From: Confluentibacter lentus
GTDB lineage: Bacteria > Bacteroidota > Bacteroidia > Flavobacteriales > Flavobacteriaceae
Reading direction: 5' to 3'
Assembly (NCBI RefSeq): GCF_002806995.1
Contig: NZ_NIHE01000003.1
Location: 186,001-250,000 of the forward strand
DNA length: 64,000 nt
Shown here: piece by piece, positions 16,859 to 26,012 of the stretch
How positions within the stretch are numbered: the stretch's first letter is position 1
Layout: each line of letters starts with the position of its first letter
Translations under genes and position numbers: made by a program
Notes under the pieces: model-generated
Database searches by the model: none
What the model was told of the DNA's origin: nothing
What the model saw: only the letters and a program-made list of their open reading frames with translations

Positions 16859-18151
16859 TTATCCCCACCATGTTTCACCTTCTACAAGATGCTTTATGGC
16901 AACATCTTTATTCAAATCCAAACCTAAGCCTGGTCTATCGGAAAGTTGAATGTGGCCGTCTTTTATAATATCCATGTCATAGTTAATCAATGTGCCCCAT
17001 CCACCATGGCCATCACGTGAATTTTCGGTATAATCATAACTTTCATGACCAAGGAAATCTTGCATTGTAGCAGCGGCATTAGCAGAAGCAATGGTAGCAA
17101 CTGGACCCATCACATTGTGTGTTGCCACTGGCATGTAATATAAGGCTGCAAGATCAGCAATCTTTTTTGCTTCAATTAAACCACCTGCCATCGAAATATC
17201 AATCTCAACAATGTGAACTGCATTATTTATAATAAATGGCAGAAAATCATGAGCAGTATATAAATTTTCTCCAGTAAGAATAGGTATTGGAGAAGCTGCT
17301 GCAAGTGTCTTCCACGATTCGTTATATGCTATAGGCATAGGGTCTTCAATCCACCAAGGACGGATAGGTTCTAGAGCTCTACAAAAAGCAAGTGAATCAG
17401 CCAAATCAAATTCCCAATGGCAATGAACAATGATTTCAAAATCATCACCACCAATTTCTCTTAAATTTGAAAATGCCTGAATATTCGTTTTCAATTCTGC
17501 ATGAGATAATCTGCGGTTTAATTCCCGGCCAGGTCTTTGTGAAATACGAAACGGTTTTGCAGCAGTCCATTTCTGAACCGAGTTGTTTACATAATCAAAC
17601 CATTCTTTAACAACAGCCTTGTCAAGCATGTTTCGCGGCTGGCTTGTAAGGTAAGCCCTTACTTTATCGGTAAAGCAACCTCCACCCAAAATTTTACGAA
17701 GTGGCTTATTCAAGAGTTTACCTACGACATCCCAAAGTGCAATTTCACAACCAGTAACTGCGTGCATTCCAATGCCTCCGCCACCTCCGAGGTATGAAAC
17801 ACGAAACTTCATGGCATGAGTTAAACGTTCAATATCGAAAGGATCTTGTCCGATTAATAAAGCACGGAAGGCGTTCAATACCACATCTTTTGCTCCCAAT
17901 CCAGTAACATCGTGATGGCATTCCCCAATGCCGTACATACCTGCATCAGTTTCAATTTTTACTAAAGGCATAACGTGGCCTCGTTCGGTCATCTTGACAC
18001 GCATAAATTTTACGTCAGTGATCTTCACTTGGCCAGTCTCCGACCCAATAAGTTTTGGGTAGGGTGATACGGCACTAATTCCCGGAACTGACGCGATAGC
18101 CGCTGCGGGAATAGTAGCTGCCATGGATGTTAGAAAATTTCTTCTTTTCAT
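16859..18151 (-). CDS. Enolase-superfamily dehydratase-like enzyme, Tat-exported
   Basis: A 430-residue member of the mandelate racemase/muconate lactonizing group, related to sugar-acid dehydratases. It starts with a Tat-type signal (KRRNFLTSMAATIPAAAIASVPG), unusual for this mostly cytoplasmic superfamily. The capping domain spans about residues 40-160 and the barrel follows. Metal-site positions appear as VHCHWEF, WWIEDPMP and TGENL; the first usually has Asp where His is seen here. THNVMGP would hold the late catalytic His. The ATG at 18151 is chosen because the longer frame adds 31 residues before the Tat motif. It is the gene after SusD on the same strand, separated by a strong hairpin. 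The substrate is unknown; a sugar acid imported by the SusCD pair is a guess. Confidence 0.85.
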   Translation of the reverse strand: MKRRNFLTSMAATIPAAAIASVPGISAVSPYPKLIGSETGQVKITDVKFMRVKMTERGHVMPLVKIETDAGMYGIGECHHDVTGLGAKDVVLNAFRALLIGQDPFDIERLTHAMKFRVSYLGGGGGIGMHAVTGCEIALWDVVGKLLNKPLRKILGGGCFTDKVRAYLTSQPRNMLDKAVVKEWFDYVNNSVQKWTAAKPFRISQRPGRELNRRLSHAELKTNIQAFSNLREIGGDDFEIIVHCHWEFDLADSLAFCRALEPIRPWWIEDPMPIAYNESWKTLAAASPIPILTGENLYTAHDFLPFIINNAVHIVEIDISMAGGLIEAKKIADLAALYYMPVATHNVMGPVATIASANAAATMQDFLGHESYDYTENSRDGHGGWGTLINYDMDIIKDGHIQLSDRPGLGLDLNKDVAIKHLVEGETWWG

Positions 18152-18259
18152 TTTCCTATATTTTGGTGATTGTTTTATTAATTTTTTGATTGTATTTTCA
18201 AAAGAAACAGTTAGGTTTTCATGATAACGTAAATAGGGTATCATTGATAAAATAATATC

Positions 18260-18300
18260 AAAACAAGATCGGTTGTAAAACCGGTCTTGTTTTGTTTTTT
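18260..18300. terminator. Strong hairpin between the susD gene and the enolase-superfamily gene
   Basis: A 15-bp stem: arms 18260-18274 and 18279-18293, loop GTAA, one G-T pair in the plus-strand RNA, and a T-run to 18300 on the plus strand. It could end the minus-strand susD transcript; the better stem and U-run are on the plus strand. Confidence 0.7.
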
Positions 18301-18386
18301 ATCAATAAATAATTCCCAAGAAATTATGATTTTACCTCAAGGCAATTTATTTCTAATCTCTATTAGAATACCATGGAATTATAGAA

Positions 18387-19925
18387 TTACTCTATGTCCC
18401 AAAATACCCTAGCCGTCATTGCATCATAAATTCCAGTTACTCCCATTGCCGCTCGAGCCGCAGCATAATTCTCTGGATTTGTACCGCTCTCTGAAGTTGG
18501 GTAAGGTAGTCTTCTTACAAAACCACCATTTAAGTTATTGTTATAAAGATTCGGACTCAAATTAGGATAACCACTTCTTCTAAAGTTTGCCCATCCTTCT
18601 TTTGGATTATTAAAATTAGATACCCAATATTCAGTATTTATCAACCTAAGCGCATTTGCGTCATTGTACGCAACGTCAGCATCAGCGATGTATGCATCTT
18701 GATCTGCCGTTGAGATTGCTCCATAAGGACCAGGATACAAATCGAACTGATCCATACTGGCTCTGATACCTGCTTCATAAAAAATCTTTGCTTGGGCACT
18801 ACCCCCAGGAATCCAATTTCTAAAAGCAGCTTCAGCTAGAAGTAATTTAGTTTGCGAATTAGTGAAATAAAATCTTGGAGCCCCTAAACTAAACATTGCA
18901 AAATAGTTAGGTTGGGAATAATCCAAACCACTTCCTTTTATACCTGGAAAATCTGGTAACGCAGAAGCTGAAATATTATCATAACCAACAGGGAAACCTT
19001 GTTGCTCAGACAAAGTAACGTCTGGTGGGCTAGCTAACACTGTATTTGGGTTAGGATATTTACCCGCAATGTATTTTGAACGAGGATCTCCTGTTAATTG
19101 AAATTGATCAATTATAGGTTTAGCTATATGGTAAAAATAAGGATTGTTATTACTAATGCCATTCATGCCATTACTATACAAATTCGGATCTTCATAAAAT
19201 AGCACACAATCATCAGCATTTGTTTGCATAACGCCTGCATTGTAGGCCTCAAGAACAATACTTGCCGCTTTAGTTGGATTAATTTTAGAATAGCGCATTC
19301 CCATTCTTAACAATAATGAATTACCAAATCGTTTCCATTTAGTAATATTTCCATCATATAAGAGATCTGCAGTCACTATATCGCCTGCAGGATTTAAAGC
19401 GTTTGTAGCCTCGCGAATCTCGTTGTATAAATCATCATAGATAGCCTCATCATCGTCATAAACAGGAGCAAAATCGCCATTCAGATATGCTAATCCTGCT
19501 TCACTATAAGGCACATTTCCATGACTATCTACATTGTCCAAAAAGATATATGCCTTCCAAATACGCATCATATTCTTTAAATTAGCTCTATTTGGATTAT
19601 CACCTATATCATCTAATGCTTGTATTAGGTTTTTAATTGGGCCAGTATAATTACCCCATCTTAAATTTGAACCACTATTACTTTGATTATAATTAAATCC
19701 TGCGGTTCCCCCTAAGTTATAGGCATTCGCAAAGTACTGAGCTATAGTGGCTTCACCTTCCCATCCTCCAAAACCAACAGTTGTCTGAGCCCCAGCGAAT
19801 AAAAACGATGCATCAAGATCATTTATAGCATTAGGGTTTATATTTAGTTCTTCAAAACCTTTATCACACCCTGCTATTGTTATAAAAATGCAACAAATTA
19901 TAATTATATTTCTTATTGTTTTCAT
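18387..19925 (-). CDS. SusD/RagB-family outer-membrane nutrient-binding lipoprotein
   Basis: A 512-residue surface lipoprotein that acts as the lid of the SusC channel. The signal peptide ends in a lipobox, TIAGC (Cys about residue 19), and the mature start GFEELNINPNA is typical of the SusD-like superfamily 2 group. TPR-like helices follow, with late conserved segments ARFYFT..QTKLLLAEAAFRNW and EGWANFRRSGYPNL. It follows susC by 11 bp, so the two are co-transcribed. No glycoside hydrolase, sulfatase or peptidase is near, so the ligand cannot be inferred from neighbours except that an enolase-superfamily enzyme follows. Confidence 0.93.
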   Translation of the reverse strand: MKTIRNIIIICCIFITIAGCDKGFEELNINPNAINDLDASFLFAGAQTTVGFGGWEGEATIAQYFANAYNLGGTAGFNYNQSNSGSNLRWGNYTGPIKNLIQALDDIGDNPNRANLKNMMRIWKAYIFLDNVDSHGNVPYSEAGLAYLNGDFAPVYDDDEAIYDDLYNEIREATNALNPAGDIVTADLLYDGNITKWKRFGNSLLLRMGMRYSKINPTKAASIVLEAYNAGVMQTNADDCVLFYEDPNLYSNGMNGISNNNPYFYHIAKPIIDQFQLTGDPRSKYIAGKYPNPNTVLASPPDVTLSEQQGFPVGYDNISASALPDFPGIKGSGLDYSQPNYFAMFSLGAPRFYFTNSQTKLLLAEAAFRNWIPGGSAQAKIFYEAGIRASMDQFDLYPGPYGAISTADQDAYIADADVAYNDANALRLINTEYWVSNFNNPKEGWANFRRSGYPNLSPNLYNNNLNGGFVRRLPYPTSESGTNPENYAAARAAMGVTGIYDAMTARVFWDIE

Positions 19926-19936
19926 AAAGCTATTTT

Positions 19937-22900
19937 TTAAAATTTAATGTTTACATTAAAAGTGAAATCACGAGTTGTAGGTATTGATAGTTGTTCGTAA
20001 CCTACCCTTCTATCACCAGAAGAAGCAAATGCCTCAGGATCTAAATCGGGTATATCTTTGTAAAGAAGAGCGACATTACGACAAGCAGCAGATAGTGTAA
20101 GTCCTTTTATAAAACTATTTTGATCTCTTAAAATACCACTCAAATCATACGTTAAAGCAATAGTCCTTAGTTTAATGAAATCGGATCTGAAAATAGATAA
20201 ATCGCCAAGCTGTTGGTTCTTTAAGTTTGTATAAAAATTCTGTAAATTTACGGGTGCTGGCGCAGGTGTATCAGTACCTTGGATAACTGCATCAGGGAAT
20301 GGTGCTGATCCATCACGACCTACCAATGATGCCTTATTATGACCTTGCCGTAAAGCATTTATGTGGGTTGAAGATATTACTTTTCCTCCTGCCTTAAAGT
20401 CCATATGAACCAATAAACTTAAATTTTTATAAGTAAAAGTGTTCGTCCAACCACCTGTCCATTTAGGAAGCGCACCACCAAAATACCTATAATCTGAAGG
20501 ACCCGTAAGCACCGCTTCTCCGGTAGGAGTAACTTGAATCCTGCCTTGATCATCTCTTAAAAAGGTTCTGCCTGCAACTTGATTTATTGGTCTCCCAACT
20601 ACATAGTAAAGACGACCTAAATGTTCGTTTGCATCAGCAAAATCTTCTACTAAATACTCAGTAACACCTGGAGCTATGGACTCTACAATAGATTCATTAA
20701 AACCAGCATTAATTGCTGTATTCCATGTGAAATTATCATTCTGTATAGCAGTTATGTCCAATAATACCTCACCACCTCGACCTCTTATAGAGCCAAAGTT
20801 TTGCTGTGTTTGGGTATAACCAGTACTTCCAGAAAGAGGAACATCTATAATTTGGTCTGTAGTAACTTTTTCGTAAACCGCTAAATCTAGGTTTACGCGA
20901 CTTTTAAACATTCTTAATTCTAAACCAATTTCTTTTTCTGAAACGGAATATGGTCTTATAAGCGGATTAGGTGATGAATTCCCATTAACAAATCCTATTT
21001 TTTGGCCATTAAAATTGTTTTGATTTATGCTGTATGTTAAAATGCCACTAAAGGCCGGGCTACCAGATGCGCTACCAACATCTGCATAAGAAGCTCTTAA
21101 CTTACCAAAGGTCAACCACTCAGCATCCATTAATTCCGAGAAAATAAAACTTCCTCCAATTGATGGGTATAAATAACTATTAAGGTCTGGATTTAACACG
21201 GAAAACCAGTCATTTCTAACAGTTGCATTTAAAAATAAAATGTCTTTATACCCCAAATCTGCAAAGGCATATAATGAGTTGATTTGGGACCTGTTGATAT
21301 TATAAAATTGGGTATTATTGACACCATTTTCAATAGTGTAAAGGTCTCTAATAATGAAACTTTGAGCTCCAGATCCCATATTTTTATTGTAAATTTTAAA
21401 AATATTTCCACCCACACTCACGTCAACTGAAAAATCTCCAAATTCTTTATTTACACCCAATAAGAAATCGGCATTCAAATCTGTTCCTGTGCTCATTTCT
21501 GTGTTGTAATCTCCATTAAAACCGGTTCCCGCATTATTTAATGGATTACTTGTACCCCAACCGGTAGGATTGTTCCTTTCGTTGTGACTAAGCGCAAAGT
21601 CATAGTTTATCCTGCCTTGAGCATACAACCAATCATTAAATTCATACCTTAAAGTAGTCGTTCCTAAAAGGCGATCTCTTGTATCGAGAAAAAATTGACG
21701 GGGATATAAATAGTATGGATTGATTAATGTTCCTTGAAATCCAGAAGTACGTCTTTCTGTAGTAGTTACGGGATCAACAGCAGCATCTCTGAATGCGCTC
21801 GTTGGAATACCAAAAGACATTCTATGCAAAAAGTTCGCTGCCGATTGCCCTTGAAAACCTACTTGAGGTGGGTTATTATTATTTTCATGTGTATAGTTGA
21901 TATTTAAAGATAAGCTCAGTTTATCGGTGATATTTTGATTAAAACCGACATTAATGATTTTTCTAAAATAAGTGTTTGCAGGATCGATACCTTCAGATTG
22001 CGTATGTGCAAATGATGCTCTAAAACTTCCTTTTTCACCACCTCCAGACAATGCAATCGAATTGGTCATGGCAGTTCCCATTCTGTAAAATTCGCTAATT
22101 CTATCTCTTCCTAAAGGCGAATAAGGTCTTAAAACACCATCAAATTGAACGGTTGGCACGCCATCATATTTTTCTCCCCAACCAAACTGACCAGTGGTGG
22201 CCGCATTACCTTGTGATGATGGTCTTACACCATTTTGTCCTTGGCCATATTCCATTTGATAATCAGTAAAATCTAAAACCGTATTTGCGGTAAAGCTAGA
22301 ACTTAACTCTACACCAATACCTTGATTTTTCGCACCAGATTTAGTAGTAATAATAATGGCACCATTAGAAGCTCTCGAGCCATAAAGTGCTGCTGCCGTT
22401 GCACCTTTTAATACAGTCATGCTTTCAATGTCATCCGGGTTGATATTTGTTAAATTATCACCTCTATCACGAGTGTTTCCTCCATTAGCACCACGGGCAT
22501 CTTGATCTATAGGAAGACCATTTATAACAAGAAGAGGGGAATTGTTTGCGCCAGCGAAACCCGATTGTCCACGTAAACGGATTTTTGTACTAGATCCAGC
22601 ACCAGAAGCTGGTGGTGAAATATCCAAACCAGCAACTTTGCCCACCATACTTGTACCAATGTTATTGGTTCTATTGGCTTGAAGATCCTCTACTTGAACG
22701 GTTTCTGCAGCATAAGCTAATCTCTTAGATTCTTTCTTAATACCTAAAGCCGTTACAACAACCTCATCAAGTGCAGAAGCACTTTCATTTAAAGTTACGT
22801 TAATAGCTGTTTTGCCTGCAACTGCAACCTCTTTGGTTTCATATCCAATATATGAAAATACTAAAATAGAATTTGCATTGGAAATGTTAATGGAATAATT

Positions 22901-23422
22901 TCCGTCAAAATCTGTTACAGTGCCTAAACTGGTGCCTTTTACTGTAATATTTACACCAAGCATAGGCATGCCTGCTGGGTCGGTTACAGTTCCAGTAACT
23001 GCCGTTTGAGGTTTTTCGATTATTTTGTCAGTTTCTGTAATTGTAGGACCACTATCTATTTCTTTGCTTTTTAACAAAATCTTACGATCATCAATTTCAT
23101 ATGAAATTTTTGATTTATCAAAAAGAGCTTCAATTATATTTATAATTGAAGCTCTTTTTACATTTAATGTAACTTTTCTATTTAAGTCAACTGTTTTAGT
23201 AGTAAAAAGAAATTTAAATTCAGTATTGGCTTCTATCTCATCTATAATTTCCTTAAGCATGGCATTTTCTTTATCCATTGAAATTTTAGTTTTCTGGGCG
23301 TAAGTTGAATTTGCCTGCATTAGAAAGCTCATCGTTAAAAATAAAAGGAGGGAGAGTTTCATTTTTAAATCATAGTTTAAACGCCAAGAGACAGAACCTC
23401 TTGATTCTAGGTTTTTTTTCAT
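19937..23422 (-). CDS. SusC-family TonB-dependent transporter with STN signalling domain
   Basis: A 1161-residue outer-membrane importer. An N-terminal extension precedes the signal peptide (MKLSLLLFLTMSFLMQANSTYAQ), a layout common in this subfamily. A secretin/TonB N-terminal (STN) domain (about residues 55-115, with the FKFLFTTKTVDLNRKVTL type) is followed by a carboxypeptidase-like domain (about 140-215, GTVTDPAGMPMLGVNITVKGTSLGTVTDFDG). The SusC hallmark VVTALGIKKESK, the plug (about 235-365) and the beta-barrel ending in a terminal aromatic residue come next. The STN domain means that ligand uptake probably signals through the adjacent FecR to the FecI-type sigma factor. susD follows. 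The 5' leader contains a strong hairpin and lies opposite a candidate antisense RNA. Confidence 0.95.
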   Translation of the reverse strand: MKKNLESRGSVSWRLNYDLKMKLSLLLFLTMSFLMQANSTYAQKTKISMDKENAMLKEIIDEIEANTEFKFLFTTKTVDLNRKVTLNVKRASIINIIEALFDKSKISYEIDDRKILLKSKEIDSGPTITETDKIIEKPQTAVTGTVTDPAGMPMLGVNITVKGTSLGTVTDFDGNYSINISNANSILVFSYIGYETKEVAVAGKTAINVTLNESASALDEVVVTALGIKKESKRLAYAAETVQVEDLQANRTNNIGTSMVGKVAGLDISPPASGAGSSTKIRLRGQSGFAGANNSPLLVINGLPIDQDARGANGGNTRDRGDNLTNINPDDIESMTVLKGATAAALYGSRASNGAIIITTKSGAKNQGIGVELSSSFTANTVLDFTDYQMEYGQGQNGVRPSSQGNAATTGQFGWGEKYDGVPTVQFDGVLRPYSPLGRDRISEFYRMGTAMTNSIALSGGGEKGSFRASFAHTQSEGIDPANTYFRKIINVGFNQNITDKLSLSLNINYTHENNNNPPQVGFQGQSAANFLHRMSFGIPTSAFRDAAVDPVTTTERRTSGFQGTLINPYYLYPRQFFLDTRDRLLGTTTLRYEFNDWLYAQGRINYDFALSHNERNNPTGWGTSNPLNNAGTGFNGDYNTEMSTGTDLNADFLLGVNKEFGDFSVDVSVGGNIFKIYNKNMGSGAQSFIIRDLYTIENGVNNTQFYNINRSQINSLYAFADLGYKDILFLNATVRNDWFSVLNPDLNSYLYPSIGGSFIFSELMDAEWLTFGKLRASYADVGSASGSPAFSGILTYSINQNNFNGQKIGFVNGNSSPNPLIRPYSVSEKEIGLELRMFKSRVNLDLAVYEKVTTDQIIDVPLSGSTGYTQTQQNFGSIRGRGGEVLLDITAIQNDNFTWNTAINAGFNESIVESIAPGVTEYLVEDFADANEHLGRLYYVVGRPINQVAGRTFLRDDQGRIQVTPTGEAVLTGPSDYRYFGGALPKWTGGWTNTFTYKNLSLLVHMDFKAGGKVISSTHINALRQGHNKASLVGRDGSAPFPDAVIQGTDTPAPAPVNLQNFYTNLKNQQLGDLSIFRSDFIKLRTIALTYDLSGILRDQNSFIKGLTLSAACRNVALLYKDIPDLDPEAFASSGDRRVGYEQLSIPTTRDFTFNVNIKF

Positions 23423-23429
23423 AATTTTG
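23401..23429 (+). promoter_or_regulatory. Possible antisense promoter over the susC start codon
   Basis: Plus strand: TTG (23401-23403), an 18-bp spacer, then TAATTTTG (23422-23429). It reads away from susC into its leader and would start RNA near 23435. The match is good, but the region is AT-rich and chance matches are possible. Confidence 0.42.
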
Positions 23430-23434
23430 AATGT

Positions 23435-23508
23435 TTATTAGTTAGTTCGTCTATTTAATAATCACTTTTATGGATCGGGAAATGTTGCAGCATTTTCCGA
23501 TTTTTTTT
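23435..23508 (+). ncRNA. Candidate antisense small RNA of the susC leader
   Basis: A transcript of about 74 nt is predicted from the plus-strand promoter at 23401-23429 to an intrinsic terminator. The terminator stem is ATCGGGAAATG (23474-23484) with CATTTTCCGAT (23491-23501), loop TTGCAG, followed by eight T. The stem has one G-T pair in the plus-strand RNA, which becomes an A-C mismatch in minus-strand RNA. The T-run too is on the plus strand. No plus-strand gene is present that would need this terminator. The RNA would be complementary to the susC 5' untranslated region. Antisense RNAs at susC leaders are known from Bacteroides polysaccharide loci. Its existence here is inferred, not shown. 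Confidence 0.42.
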
Positions 23509-23577
23509 ATTTTATATATTGAGGTGATTATTTACTTCTTATTACTTATTTTATTTACTCCATAGGCACTAATTTTT

Positions 23578-24738
23578 TTAGTTAATAATGACTTTGTTTT
23601 CTATAATGCTGTATTGTATTTGATATACTTTATTGAAATAATTTAATACCTGGTCAATGGTTTCATACTTGGTTTCAATGGTTGCATTAAATGTTTCTTT
23701 AGCCAATTTTTTATTATTGTTTATAATGATAACATTATAAGATCTTTCCAATTTTCGAATAATATCCTCAAATGGGGCATCCCTAAAAACGATGTTGCCA
23801 TTCATCCAAGAAGTATATAAGCTAATATTAACTTTTTCATCAATTATTTGTTTATTGGTTTTATTGAAAGTTCCTTTAAAGCCTGGGGTTAAATAAAACT
23901 CTTCTTTACTTTCTGTATTTTTATTTGATTCCATAAGACTTACAGAACCTTTTACCAAAACAACTTCGGTATTTTCATCTTCTGGATAATTAGAAATATT
24001 AAACTGTGTTCCATATACTTGAACTTCCAATTCTTGGGCTTTTACAATGAATTTGTTTTTTTCATTATGGGTAACATCAAAATAAGCTTCACCAACCAAT
24101 GTCACTTTTCTTAAGGAATCATTTAAAAATTTTACAGGATAAGTTAAAGTGCTACCAGAATTTAGATGGACTTTAGTTCCATCTGATAGAACTATATTAA
24201 ATTGTTTCCCGTTGGGAATGTGAAGTGTATTATAAGATATCTTTGTTTCATGGTTATCTTGGTCATAAATAAGTTGGCTTCCTTTTTGTTTCGCGATACG
24301 TTTACCATTAGTGCGTAATATTTTAGAGCTGCCATCTTCAGAAATCACTTGAATATCACCATTTTCAAGTTCCAAGGTTATAACATCAGTTCTTGGTTTG
24401 ACCTGTTTTTCTGAATTTAAATCATTAAAATGCATTTGACTCCAAAAGCCAATTGTTAAAAAAACAATAGCTATAGCTACATATTTAATAATGGAAAATT
24501 TGTATCTCAAGAAAGGATTTTTTTGTTTTCTAATTTCTTTTAATAATTGCTTTTTAAAATCTTCAATATTGGGGTCATTCATAGCCAAATTAATTGCAAA
24601 GTTTGTTTTAACATACTCTTTTAATAATATTTGATTCTCTTTATCTTCAATCCAATCATTTAAAAGATCTAAATCTTTTACATCTGCTGATTGAAACAAA
24701 TATTTTGTAATGCATTTCTCAATTTCTTCTGAAATCAT
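23578..24738 (-). CDS. FecR-family anti-sigma factor
   Basis: A 386-residue inner-membrane regulator. An N-terminal cytoplasmic helical part (about residues 1-80) would bind the sigma factor. One membrane helix follows (about 85-103, SIIKYVAIAIVFLTIGFW). The periplasmic FecR domain (about 125-275) has IPNGKQFNIVLSDGTKVHLNSGSTLTYP and the VTLVGEAYFDVTHNEKNKFIVKA-type signature. A DUF4974-type C-terminal domain (about 305-386, FRDAPFEDIIRKLERSYNV) would meet the STN domain of the TonB receptor. It lies upstream of susC on the same strand, 155 bp away, and divergent from the sigma factor gene. Confidence 0.92.
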   Translation of the reverse strand: MISEEIEKCITKYLFQSADVKDLDLLNDWIEDKENQILLKEYVKTNFAINLAMNDPNIEDFKKQLLKEIRKQKNPFLRYKFSIIKYVAIAIVFLTIGFWSQMHFNDLNSEKQVKPRTDVITLELENGDIQVISEDGSSKILRTNGKRIAKQKGSQLIYDQDNHETKISYNTLHIPNGKQFNIVLSDGTKVHLNSGSTLTYPVKFLNDSLRKVTLVGEAYFDVTHNEKNKFIVKAQELEVQVYGTQFNISNYPEDENTEVVLVKGSVSLMESNKNTESKEEFYLTPGFKGTFNKTNKQIIDEKVNISLYTSWMNGNIVFRDAPFEDIIRKLERSYNVIIINNNKKLAKETFNATIETKYETIDQVLNYFNKVYQIQYSIIENKVIIN

Positions 24739-24849
24739 TTATGTTTTTTGCTGTATTACAGTTGAGATTTACAATACCCTAACATTTATTTAATATTTTT
24801 TTTATATTCTCATAAATTTTGACTTATTTTAGGATATTGATAATTTGAT

Positions 24850-25383
24850 ATGGATTTTAATAATAATAGAATTTTAATAGAAAATTTGATTGAAGGCGAA
24901 GAAAAAGCCTATATATTTCTTTTAAATAAATTCCATAGACAATTATATGCTTATGCACTTACCTTAATACATGATAAAGCAATGGCACAAGACATTGTTC
25001 AGAATGTTTTTTTTAAAACTTGGAAAAGCCGTAAAAGGTTAAATCCTGAATATTCAATTCAAAGCTTTTTGTATAAATGCATTTATAATGAATTTATAAA
25101 TACATTTCAAAAGAACAAGTCTTCCGTCTTATTTCACCAAAAGTATATTGAATCCGCTCAAGAAATTGTTGATAATGCAGAAGAGAATGAATTAGGAAGA
25201 TTAATTGATATTGTTAATAGAGAAATAAATAATTTACCTCCTAAATGTCAATCCATATTTTTATTAAGTAAAAAAGAAGGTCTTACCAATTATGAAATCT
25301 CTGGATACTTAAACATTTCAGTAAAAACAGTTGAAGCACATATAACAAAAGCTTTTTTAATACTAAAAAGAAAATTAGGCTAA
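24850..25383 (+). CDS. ECF sigma factor (FecI type, Bacteroidota sigma-70 family)
   Basis: A 177-residue extracytoplasmic-function sigma factor. Region 2 is at about residues 10-75, with YAYALTLIHDKAMAQDIVQNVFFKTW, and region 4 at about 115-175, with LPPKCQSIFLLSKKEGLTNYEISGYLNISVKTVEAHITKAF. It presumably directs transcription of the susCD genes when released by the neighbouring FecR. In most Bacteroidota cassettes the sigma and FecR genes run in the same direction; here they are divergent with a 111-bp gap, so the gap must carry both promoters. No convincing TAnnTTTG box was found in it, which may fit control by a dedicated sigma factor. Confidence 0.93.
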   Translation: MDFNNNRILIENLIEGEEKAYIFLLNKFHRQLYAYALTLIHDKAMAQDIVQNVFFKTWKSRKRLNPEYSIQSFLYKCIYNEFINTFQKNKSSVLFHQKYIESAQEIVDNAEENELGRLIDIVNREINNLPPKCQSIFLLSKKEGLTNYEISGYLNISVKTVEAHITKAFLILKRKLG

Positions 25384-25472
25384 AATGCTACTGTTTTGAA
25401 CTATTTTTTTTCATTTAACAGTAAATGAATCACCTTAAAATAAAAAAAACATTAAAAAATTCGACAAAACGA

Positions 25473-25502
25473 TTGTTTTTAACGATTAATTACATAGATT
25501 TG
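25473..25502 (+). promoter_or_regulatory. Promoter of the small secreted protein gene
   Basis: TTG (25473-25475), 19 bp, TAGATTTG (25495-25502). Full consensus match, 26 nt upstream of the ATG at 25529. Confidence 0.7.
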
Positions 25503-25528
25503 CTAAATTAAACCCTTAAATCTAAAGT

Positions 25529-25975
25529 ATGAAGACAAAGATTATTATATTAAGTTTTAGTCTGTTTTTTGTTGCAAGTATTGGTTTTGCTCAAAAAAAA
25601 GACGAACCTAAAAGTATAATTAATGATAAAATATCAATTAAAAAGTACTATAATAAAGAAGAATTGGAGCGTTTGCAAAAAGGGGAGTTATTGACACTTT
25701 ACACAGAGCGCACAGAGGCTTTAATAGAAACGTTACCATACATAGCATTTGCTACTAAGCCTGGAATTACTATGTCTTCATTAGGTATACCTAACGATAA
25801 CGACAATAGAAAAATATTAGAAGAAAAGGTTGAATCGACTAAAGATTTTTTAGAATCCAATAGAGGGTTTCAAAATAAAATATTGCCTTATTCTGATACT
25901 AACAAGTTGATTTCTGCTATTTTGTTTTATGAAGAAATATTAAAATCATTGCATGAGTATAGTGAGTTTCATTAA
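25529..25975 (+). CDS. Small secreted protein of unknown function
   Basis: A 148-residue protein with a clear signal peptide (about residues 1-21, SLFFVASIGFAQ). The mature 127 residues are charged and mostly helical. They include KEELERLQKGELLTLYTERTEALIETLPYIAFATKPGITMSSLGIP and a final helix rich in Glu and Leu. I do not recognise the family. It has its own well-formed promoter and a strong terminator, so it is a single-gene unit between the sigma factor gene and the gliding locus. It could belong to either neighbour functionally; nothing in the sequence decides. Confidence 0.7.
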   Translation: MKTKIIILSFSLFFVASIGFAQKKDEPKSIINDKISIKKYYNKEELERLQKGELLTLYTERTEALIETLPYIAFATKPGITMSSLGIPNDNDNRKILEEKVESTKDFLESNRGFQNKILPYSDTNKLISAILFYEEILKSLHEYSEFH

Positions 25976-26012
25976 GAATTAGCACTCATGTTAAACAAGC
26001 TTCAAATTATTT

